From the NCBI RefSeq assembly GCF_050947335.1, contig NW_027474166.1:1-64000 (forward strand): DNA of 64,000 bases. Reading direction: 5' to 3'. The stretch is from Megachile rotundata (lineage: Eukaryota > Arthropoda > Insecta > Hymenoptera > Megachilidae). The notes beneath the pieces are model-generated. The model had not been told where the DNA came from and did no database searches. It worked only from the letters and a program-made list of their open reading frames with translations. Positions within the stretch are counted from its first letter, which is position 1. Each line of letters opens with the position of its first letter. The position numbers and the translations under genes were made by a program. Below are positions 53,901 through 62,000 of the stretch, in pieces.

Positions 53901-56120
53901 GTTGGTCTTCTTCTCTAAATCCATGACGGGCTCCATGTGGTCGAGGTCGAGGTATTCCCCCATAAAGGCCCGATAACCCTCCGCCAGTTGGGAGTTGGAG
54001 GCCAGTCGACGCTCGCAGCTCAACAGGAATTTTAAAGCCATAGCTCGCGTCGACGTCAAAGCGCTGCTGGGATCCTGCTTGAAAGGTAAGCGTACGCAGT
54101 ACCGACCGCTTTCATCTCGGGAGTGCGTATCCTTGAAATGGCGTTCGCAATTCTCCTCCTCGGGCGACAAGGGCGATCGATTGGGAAGTTCCTCCACCTC
54201 CCAGAATCGTTGGAGTAGTTGTTCCGTGGTGTCGTCGCAATGACAATGATACGTCCGAGCGACAGAACCAATCCCAGCCTGGCGTCTGGAGGTGGGACCT
54301 AGTAAAACCCAACCGAAAGGCGTTAATTTTCCCACTGGGGTACCTGGCTGTCCGCTTCGAGTTTGGTCCAGGAAGAGAGCTCCACAAACGTCCGCGCCGA
54401 GTATAAGATCCACTCGGGAAGGTGTACCGAAACCGGGATCAGCCAGTGTAACGCCGCGTAGATGATGCCAATTTTTGTTGTCCATCTGCTGGGACGGTAT
54501 CAGCGAGGTCAGACGCTGGAGCACCAGGGCGCGGACGGGAAGTGTGAAGTCCTTTTGTAGCTTGGAGCGCACCGAAAATTGAACCTCACTGGTTGCTGCG
54601 CCGGCTTCCCTATCCTGCACCCCCGAGATGGCCACTTGAACCGCCCGCCGTGGCAAGCGTAGAGTTTGTACGACCCATTGGCTTACGAGGGACGTGTCGG
54701 AGCCGGTATCCAGCAGCGCCCGAATTTCAATGGAGTCCCCCGATGGCGCCTCCACCTTGACCCTCGCGGTGGCGAGTAGCGCAATTCCCCGGTTTGTGGC
54801 AGATGACGTACATGAAGTGGCCCTGAAGAGATCTTCATCCTCGGATGGCCGTTGTACCGTCGATGCGTGAGACACCGTTGACCCAGGGAGAAGCATCGCC
54901 TCGTGGAGTAACGTGTGGTGACGCTTCCCGCACGCCAGACAACCCTGTTGCGAAGGGCATTTCGCCATTTCATGGCCTGCGTTTAGGCAATTGAGACACG
55001 CCTTTAATTGAATGGCTCGATCCTTTCGCTTCGAGGCGGAGAGTGCTTTGAATTTTGTGCAGTAGCTTATGTTGTGGGTTCCGCTGCAGGAGAGGCACTT
55101 CCGAGATGTCAGATTTTTTGCCGATGCTGCGTAGATCGTTGAGTGTGTCTTTTTCACGCTCGACTCTCCTTTAATTTTAGGCGCAACGTCTTTGACTTGC
55201 GGGGAGGATCTGATCAACGATTCCGGGATCTGAGCAGCGTCCAAAGCCTGTATCCGGTTCTCGAGGAAATCCGCCAATTGCTGGAAGGACGGGATTTCTC
55301 GGCTTTTCGCGAGGGACGTCTCCCAGGCCAAGTGAGTGGTTCTGTCAAGTTTCTGACTTAATAAAAACATGAACCACTCGTCCCACGCCGTTACAGGTTT
55401 CTTCAATGCTGAATAGGCTCGAATGGTCTGCCTGAAGGTGTCCAACAGGCGCTTCAATTCCGACGTCGATTGCCGTTGAGCTGGTGGGCATGTCAGGATG
55501 GCTCGGTGATGGGCGAAGGACAGCAGCCTGGTGTTTCCGTACCGGACCTCGAGGTCTTCCCATGCTCCTTCGTACCCCGCTTCCGTGATGGGAGTGTTTT
55601 GGATGACCTCCAACGCTTCGCCGGACAAGCTGGACTTCAGGTATAGAAGTTTCTTGGTGTTGGACAGGTGCGGAACGTCGTGTACTAGACTCCTGAACAA
55701 ATCGCGAAAACTCTCCCATTCCAGTGGGTTGCCTGAAAACGTAGGTAGTTGAATTTTCGGCAGATGAGGTTGCGAGAGAATAGATAAGGGATTAGGAGCT
55801 CCCCCCGCGGCGCCCGCGTTGGGGAGTTCCTCTACCAGTTGATCTATTTTTGCAGCGGCGTCAAGATAGGCCTCTTCAACTTCCGAAAAGAGATCATTTT
55901 GCACGTAGGTTGACTTCGATGCCTCCCTGCACCGCATTAACTGTCGATGGCCCGAGAAAAAGGAATCCCAGTACCGCTCCAGTAGGGTTTTCCTTTGAAT
56001 CAGCACCGAGCGTGTGATTTTTTCCTTCCCTAATTTGCATAGATTCGTCCAAAACCGTTGGATCCAACCGGCCAACTCCGTTTGCTCTCGCAGTAGATCG
56101 TCGAAAGTAGGTGAAGACAT
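50901..56120 (-). CDS. Bel/Pao gag-pol polyprotein, intact (1739 aa)
   Basis: One uninterrupted frame, typical of Bel/Pao elements, which fuse gag and pol. Residues ~120-295 resemble the DUF1759 gag-like region (PTFSGNPLEWESFRDLF). Three zinc-binding motifs follow: C342-C345-H349-C354, a canonical CCHC at C375-C378-H383-C388, and C394-C397-H401-H406. The aspartic protease has LLDTGSDTS with D471 and a later ILGADVCG. Reverse transcriptase spans ~750-915, with D806 and YVDD at 882-885. The Pao-type connection region (SLFDPLGW) follows at ~940-1040. RNase H has D1056, E1099, D1128 and D1174. Integrase has a zinc finger (H1359, H1364, C1394, C1397) and a D1429-D1495-E1547 core. A DUF5641-like tail (~1625-1720) ends the protein. 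All expected catalytic residues are present, with no stop or frameshift. The chosen ATG has G at -3; no envelope domain is present. It would be cleaved by its own protease and drive reverse transcription and integration. Confidence 0.97.
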   Translation of the reverse strand: MSSPTFDDLLREQTELAGWIQRFWTNLCKLGKEKITRSVLIQRKTLLERYWDSFFSGHRQLMRCREASKSTYVQNDLFSEVEEAYLDAAAKIDQLVEELPNAGAAGGAPNPLSILSQPHLPKIQLPTFSGNPLEWESFRDLFRSLVHDVPHLSNTKKLLYLKSSLSGEALEVIQNTPITEAGYEGAWEDLEVRYGNTRLLSFAHHRAILTCPPAQRQSTSELKRLLDTFRQTIRAYSALKKPVTAWDEWFMFLLSQKLDRTTHLAWETSLAKSREIPSFQQLADFLENRIQALDAAQIPESLIRSSPQVKDVAPKIKGESSVKKTHSTIYAASAKNLTSRKCLSCSGTHNISYCTKFKALSASKRKDRAIQLKACLNCLNAGHEMAKCPSQQGCLACGKRHHTLLHEAMLLPGSTVSHASTVQRPSEDEDLFRATSCTSSATNRGIALLATARVKVEAPSGDSIEIRALLDTGSDTSLVSQWVVQTLRLPRRAVQVAISGVQDREAGAATSEVQFSVRSKLQKDFTLPVRALVLQRLTSLIPSQQMDNKNWHHLRGVTLADPGFGTPSRVDLILGADVCGALFLDQTRSGQPGTPVGKLTPFGWVLLGPTSRRQAGIGSVARTYHCHCDDTTEQLLQRFWEVEELPNRSPLSPEEENCERHFKDTHSRDESGRYCVRLPFKQDPSSALTSTRAMALKFLLSCERRLASNSQLAEGYRAFMGEYLDLDHMEPVMDLEKKTNAYYLPHHAVVKRHDPSAKLRVVFNASFPTSTGNSLNDCLCTGPKLQADLWLVLTRWRLFRNVFTSDIVKMYRQIRVHTLDRQWQRILWRKNPDEPVQDYDLSTVTYGTSCAPFLALRVFQQLAEDEKGRFPSGAIVIKRHTYVDDILAGADDEGLLQDLKKEVVAIFEAGAFHLAKWASNTPSLQEKGQSKECLFQEASGIGTLGVLWSPKTDSFSLRVNLPANPSARYTKRRILSEVASLFDPLGWAAPVLIFAKVLMQDLWILGVEWDQDLPQKLQTSWVSFKESLYLLNTLNVPRWTHFTSGHQELELHGFCDASQRAYAAAVYLRVVRGEAIFTTLLVAKTKVAPVKTISIPRLELCGAVLLAKLIVQVKQGLDIPAPITAWTDSTVTLHWIKGHASLWKPFVAHRVASVQTCVSPDHWRHCRTSENPADLATRGIAVTELRKSNLWWQGPAWLTTPSNTWPPPLALEVEDMHEERAKANVFSASVVERNDFLTRFSSLSRLKSVIAYCFRFSLLTRRKTCDTGHLTAKERAHALLSLIRLSQGTSFPEEIQRLQQRSEVKKTSPLASLKPFLDPHGVLRVGGRLENALLPYEEKHPAIMAKTCHLTKLLVEDAHLHTFHGGPQLTRSLLLRKFWILHGRPLVRQVIKNCVRCARYGGVPAKQLMGQLPLDRVTPQRAFLTSGVDYAGPIMLRTSSGRGHKSYKGYIAVFVCLTTRAIHLEAVSSLTSASFIAAFRRFVGRRGRCATMWSDNGTVFHGADRELRSMFSSASKFYKEAAALLATDGTDWKFIPPYSPHFGGLWEAGVKSVKHHLRRIMGDAKLTFEEMSTLLCQIEACVNSRPLQPLSDDPSDLSALTPGHFLIGEPTCNVPEPEPESGDVSLTTRWRKILTMRSQFWHRWRREFLQHLQLFPKWRQRSENLEVGSLVLLRDELQPPAKWMMGRVERVHPGKDGETRVVTLRTINGSVTRPIVKLCPLPVPTADVTQRDASEIKKK

Positions 56121-56605
56121 TTCGTTATTATGGAGTTTTGAATTTGTATCGAAATGGTACGGTTGACAAAACGTTATGTTCCGTTTTTGTTGTTAGAAGC
56201 AGAAAAACAGCGAGCGATAGAAACGGTTGCGCGCTGAGGTCGACCGTTGTCACCTCTTTGTTATGGGTGGCAACAATACGGAGCCGACGACTGTTAACGT
56301 CTCGCCTCCACGGTAAGGTCACCCAGGAAGTCGATTTAAATGCGCCCGTTAGTAACGGCAATGTAACGTTTTGTAACCGTTGGCAATGAAAAAGATACAA
56401 CGCTTATCCTTTCTTACCGCCACTGCGCTCAAAATTTTCCAAAAAAAAAACTGATCTTCCTTTTCCTTTCCAGAACCACGAAGTCCAAGTCGTGAAGATT
56501 GGCAGGAACCGGCGATGAGGTGCAGTCTTCGAACGATTATTTCAAGCACTCACGAAAATTGTCACAAGAATTGTTCGTCGAAAATATCCGGCTCGAAGGA
56601 CCAAA
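56121..56605 (-). other. 5' untranslated leader of the retrotransposon
   Basis: About 485 bases between the 5' LTR and the gag-pol start codon. It contains the primer-binding site at its beginning and presumably packaging signals, which cannot be recognised by eye. Short open frames with their own ATG lie in the leader (56349-56549, and 56128-56400 in part), so upstream AUGs precede the main start. A run of ten A on the plus strand lies near 56440. Confidence 0.75.
56586..56603 (-). other. Primer-binding site, probable tRNA-Tyr
   Basis: In element sense the 18 bases TGGTCCTTCGAGCCGGAT begin two bases (TT) after the 5' LTR. Their complement ends in CCA and reads as a tRNA 3' end: T-stem CCGGC, acceptor TCGAAGG, discriminator A, then CCA. 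That acceptor matches insect tRNA-Tyr as I remember it. The primer-site identification is strong; the amino-acid assignment rests on memory and needs a tRNA comparison. Confidence 0.82.
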
Positions 56606-57090
56606 TGTTGGGGCAATATCGCTCTTGACGAGAATCTCGCGGAGTTAGATATTGTTCCCGAGGAAATAAAAAAACGATAGGTTTTGCCGGACTTCCGACG
56701 GAACAATAAACTTATATTTAAACGCAAAGAGAACTGTACATTTGTCAAAAGTATTAAACTTAAATCGTACAACACACACACAAATCAAAAAATGTCCTTT
56801 AATTTAACCAAGTAACTTATTAAAAAATAAAAAATAGAAGTCTCCGAAGCAGTACGTGCTACTGTTCGTCTAAGTAATCGCGAGAATGTCTCAAAAGCGA
56901 AATATCGTTTAGTTTGCCGAAGTTGCTGAGGACAATTCGGAACAACGAGAGAGAGTTAATCGTCGCGGAACCAAACATATATCGTTGGAGGCTACCTCCG
57001 CCCCCCCGCGTCACCCTCGCCAAGATGCTCAGCATTCGCGCGAGCGAGACAGAACGCTCGTTCCAAAACATTTAAACCGTTGTTCGAACA
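56606..57090 (-). repeat. 5' LTR (element sense is minus strand)
   Basis: A 485-bp long terminal repeat upstream of gag-pol in element orientation. In that sense it begins TGTTCGAACA and ends GCCCCAACA. By reading it against 50051-50535 I found no difference. It should hold the promoter and transcription start. A TATATG in sense about 110-120 bases from the LTR start is a possible TATA element, but no convincing initiator was found, so the promoter position is not called. Open frames inside the LTR (for example 56859-57071) are not thought to be genes. Confidence 0.96.
57081..57090. other. 10-bp perfect palindrome at the LTR edge (5' LTR)
   Basis: TGTTCGAACA forms the outer end of the element next to the target duplication. 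It overlaps the sequence an integrase must recognise. Confidence 0.9.
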
Positions 57091-57095
57091 CATAA
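57091..57095 (+). repeat. Target-site duplication, right copy
   Basis: The second copy of cataa directly follows the LTR end tgttcgaaca. The satellite continues from here in register. Confidence 0.96.
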
Positions 57096-59086
57096 TATGG
57101 CTAATAATATGAGTTAGATTGATAATAATAAGTGTAAAAAGTATAGTAATTGTCGTTCGATCGATCATATCTGCATAATATGGTTAATAATATGAGTTAG
57201 ATTGATAATAATAAGAGTAATGAGTATAGTAATTGTAGCTCTATCGATCATATCTGCTTAATATGGTTAATAATATGAGTTTGAATGATAATAATAAGAG
57301 TAATAAGTATAGTAATTGTCGTTCTATCGATCATATCTGCATAATATGGTTAATAATATGAGTTAGATTGATAATAGTGAGTGTAATAAGTATAGTGAAT
57401 GTCGTTCTATCGATCATATCAGCATAATACGGGTAATAATATAAGTTGGATTGATAATAATAAGAGTAATGAGTATAGTAATTGTAGGTCTATCGATCAT
57501 ATAAGCATAATATGGCTAATAATATGAGTCAGATTCATAATAATAACAGTAATAAGTATAGTAATTGTCGTTCTATCGATCATATAAGCATAATATGGCT
57601 AATAATATGAGTAAGATTCATAATAATAAGAGTAATAAGTATAGTAATTGTCGTTCTATCGATCATTTAAGCATAATATGGCGAATAATATGAGTTGGGT
57701 TGATAAAAATAAGAATAATAAGTATAGTAATTGTCGTTCTATCGATCATATAAGCATAATATGGCTAATAATATGAGTTAGGTTGATAATAATAAGAGTA
57801 ATAAGTATAGTAAATGTCGTGCTATCGATCATATCTGCATAATATGGTTAATAATATGAGTTAGATTGATAATAGTGAGTGTAATAAGTATAGTAATTGT
57901 AGTTCTATCGATCATATCTGCATAATATGGTTAATAATATGAGTTAGATTGATAATAATAAGCGTAATAAGTATAGTATTGGTCGTTCTATCGATCATAT
58001 CTGCATAATATGGTTAATAATATGAGTTAGATTGATAATAATAAGAGTAATAAGTATAGTATTTGTCGTTCTATCGATCATATAAGCATAATATGGCTAA
58101 TAATATGAGTTAGACTCATAATAATAAGAGCAATAAGTATAGTATTTGTCGTTCTATCGATCATATAAGCATAATATGGCTAATAATATGAGTTAGATTC
58201 ATAATAATAAGAGTAATAAGTATAGTAATTGTCGTTCTATCGATCATATAAGCATAATATGGCTAATAATATGAGTTAGATTGATAATAATAAGTGTAAA
58301 AAGTATAGTAATTGTCGTTCGATCGATCATATCTGCATAATATGGTTAATAATATGAGTTAGATTGATAATAATAAGAGTAATGAGTATAGTAATTGTAG
58401 CTCTATCGATCATATCTGCTTAATATGGTTAATAATATGAGTTTGAATGATAATAATAAGAGTAATAAGTATAGTAATTGTCGTTCTATCGATCATATCT
58501 GCATAATATGGTTAATAATATGAGTTAGATTGATAATAGTGAGTGTAATAAGTATAGTGAATGTCGTTCTATCGATCATATCAGCATAATACGGGTAATA
58601 ATATAAGTTGGATTGATAATAATAAGAGTAATGAGTATAGTAATTGTAGGTCTATCGATCATATAAGCATAATATGGCTAATAATATGAGTCAGATTCAT
58701 AATAATAACAGTAATAAGTATAGTAATTGTCGTTCTATCGATCATATAAGCATAATATGGCTAATAATATGAGTAAGATTCATAATAATAAGAGTAATAA
58801 GTATAGTAATTGTCGTTCTATCGATCATTTAAGCATAATATGGCGAATACTATGAGTTGGGTTGATAAAAATAAGAATAATAAGTATAGTAATTGTCGTT
58901 CTATCGATCATATAAGCATAATATGGCTAATAATATGAGTTAGGTTGATAATAATAAGAGTAATAAGTATAGTAAATGTCGTGCTATCGATCATATCTGC
59001 ATAATATGGTTAATAATATGAGTTAGATTGATAATAGTGAGTGTAATAAGTATAGTAATTGTAGTTCTATCGATCATATCTGCATA
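57095..59086 (+). repeat. 14-monomer higher-order repeat, second run, right of the element
   Basis: The first seven monomers (57095-57675) are types 8 to 14 and complete the unit that began at 49469. A full unit follows (57676-58837), then types 1 to 3 of another (58838-59086), after which the order changes. The type 1 monomer at 58838 has gcgaatactatgag, a variant shared only with the one at 46813. Confidence 0.9.
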
Positions 59087-62000
59087 ATATGGCTAATAAT
59101 ATGAGTTAGATTCATAATAATAAGAGTAATAAGTATAGTAATTGTCGTTCTATCGATCATATAAGCATAATATGGCTAATAATATGAGTTAGATTTATAA
59201 TAATAAGAGTAATAAGTATAGTAATTGTCGTTCGATCGATCATATAAGCACAATATGGCTAATAATATGAGTTAGATTGATAATAATAAGAGTAATAAGT
59301 ATAGTAATTGTCGTTATATCGATCATATAACCATAATATGTCTAATAGCATGAGTTAGATTGATAATAATAAGAGTAATGAGTATAGTAATTGTCGTTCT
59401 ATCGATCATATCTGCATAATATGTTTAATAATATGAGTTAGATTGATAATAGTGAGTGTAATAAGTATAGTAATTGTAGTTCTATCGATCATATCTGCAT
59501 AATATGGTTAATAATATGAGTTAGATTGATAATAATAAGAGTAATAGGTATAGTATTTGTCGTTCTATCGATCATATAAGCATAATATGGCTAATAATAT
59601 GAGTTAGATTCATAATAATAAGAGTAATAAGTATAGTAATTGTCGTTCTATCGATCATATAAGCATAATATGGCTAATAATACGAGTTAGATTGATAATA
59701 ATAAGAGTAATAAGTATAGTAATTGTCGTTCTATCGATCATATCTGCATAATATGGTTAATAATATGAGTTAGATTGATAATAGTGAGTGTAATAAATAT
59801 AGTAATTGTCGTTCTATCGCTCATATTAGCACAATATGGCTAATAACATGAGTTAGATTGATAATAATAAGAGTAATAACTATAGTAATTGTCGTTCTAT
59901 CGATCATATAAGCTTAATATGGCTAATAATATGAGTTAGATTGATAATAATAACAGTAATAAGTATAGTAATTGTCGTTCTATCGAGAATATAAGCATAA
60001 TATGGCTAATAATATGAGTTAGATTGATAATACTAAGAGTAGTGAGTATAGTAATTCTTGTTCTATCGATCATATAAGCATAATATGGCTAATAATATGA
60101 GTTAGATTGATAATAATAAGAGTAATGAGTATAGTAATTGTAGTTCTATCGATCATTTAAGCATAATATGGCTAATAATATGAGTTAGATTGATAATAAT
60201 AAGAGTAATGAGTATAGTAATTGTCGTTCTATCGATCATTTAAGCATAATATGGCTAATAATATGAGTTAGATTGATAATAATAACAGTAATAAGTATAG
60301 TAATTGTCGTTCTATCGATAATATAAGCATAATATGGCTAATAATATGAGTTAGATTGATAATACTAAGAGTAGTGAGTATAGTAATTCTCGTTCTATCG
60401 ATCATATAAGCATAATATGGCTAATAATATGAGTTAGATTGATAATACTAAGAGTAGTGAGTATAGTTATTCTCATTCTATCGATCATATAAGCATAATA
60501 TGGCTAATAATATGAGTTAGATAGATAATAATAAGAGTAATGAGTATAGTAATTGTAGTTCTATCGATCATATCTGCATAATATGGTTAATAATATGAGT
60601 TAGATTCATAATAATAACAGTAATAAGTATAGTAATTGTCGTTCTACCGATAATATAACCATAATATGGCTAATAATATGAGTTAGGTTGATAATACTAA
60701 GAGTAGTGAGTATAGTAATTCTCGTTCTATCGATCATATAAGCATAATATGGCTAATAATATGAGTTAGATTGATAATAATAAGAGTAATAAGTATAGTA
60801 ATTGTCGTTCTCTCGATCATAGAAGCATAATATGGCTAATAATATGAGTTAGAGTGATAATACTAAGAGTAGTGAGTGTAGTAATTCTCATTCTATCGAT
60901 CATATAAGCATAATATGGCTAATAATATGAGTTAGATTGATAATAATAACAATAATAAGTATAGTAATTGTCGATCTGTCGATAATATAAGCATAATATG
61001 GCTAATAATATGAGTTAGATTCATAATAATAAGAGTAATAAGTATAGTAATTGTCGTTCGATCCATCATATCTGCATAATATGGTTAATAATATGAGTTA
61101 GATTGATAATAATAAGAGTAATGAGGATAGTAATTGTCGTACTATCGATCATATAAGCATCAGATGGCTAATAATGTGAGTTAGATTGATAATAGTGAGT
61201 GCAATAAATATAGTAAATGTCGTTCTATCGCTCATATAAGCACAATATGGCTAATAATATGAGTTAGATTGATAATAATAAGAGTAATAAGTATAGTAAT
61301 TGTCGTTCTATCGATCATATAAGCATAATATGGCTAATAATATGAGTTATATTGAAAATAATAAGTGTAATAAGTATAGTGAATGTCGTTCTATCGACCA
61401 TATCAGCATAATATGGGTAATAATATGAGTTGGATAGACAATAATAAGAGTAATGAGTATAGTAATTGTAGTTCTATCAATCATATAAGCATAATATGGC
61501 TAATAATATGAGTAAGATTCATAATAATAAGAGTAATAAGTATAGTAATTGTCGTTCTATCGATCATTTAAGCATAATATGGCGAATAATATGAGTTGGG
61601 TTGATAAAAATAAGAATAATAAGTATAGTAATTGTCGTTCTATCGATCATATAAGCAATATATGGCGAATAGTATGAGTTAGGTTGATAATAATAAGAGT
61701 AATAAGTATAGTAAATGTCGTGCTATCGATCATATCTGCATAATATGGTTAATAATATGAGTTAGATTGATAATAGTGAGTGTAATAAGTATAGTAATTG
61801 TAGTTCTATCGATCATATCTGCATAATATGGTTAATAATATGAGTTAGATTGATTATAATAAGCGTAATAAGTATAGTATTGGTCGTTCTATCGATCATA
61901 TCTGCATAATATGGTTAATAATATGAGTTAGATTGATAATAATAAGAGTAATAAGTATAGTATTTGTCGTTCTATCGATCATATAAGCATAATATGGCTA

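Larger units (their letters stand above)
50051..57090 (-). mobile_element. Complete Bel/Pao LTR retrotransposon
   Basis: This is a 7040-bp element inserted in the satellite. It has two 485-bp LTRs with TG...CA ends, a tRNA-type primer-binding site after the 5' LTR, a single gag-pol frame on the minus strand, and a purine-rich tract next to the 3' LTR. A 5-bp target duplication flanks it. The domain order (protease, reverse transcriptase, RNase H, integrase) and the Bel/Pao-specific gag and C-terminal regions place it in Bel/Pao rather than Ty1/copia or Ty3/gypsy. There is no envelope-like frame. Base composition is far richer in G+C than the satellite around it. Intact coding capacity and matching LTRs suggest a recent, possibly still active, copy. 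The genome family cannot be named without a library search. Confidence 0.97.

Noticed and set aside
56121..56605. Host gene exon in the leader
   Set aside because: It lies wholly within the LTR-bounded element, starts with a primer-binding site and has no recognisable protein similarity.
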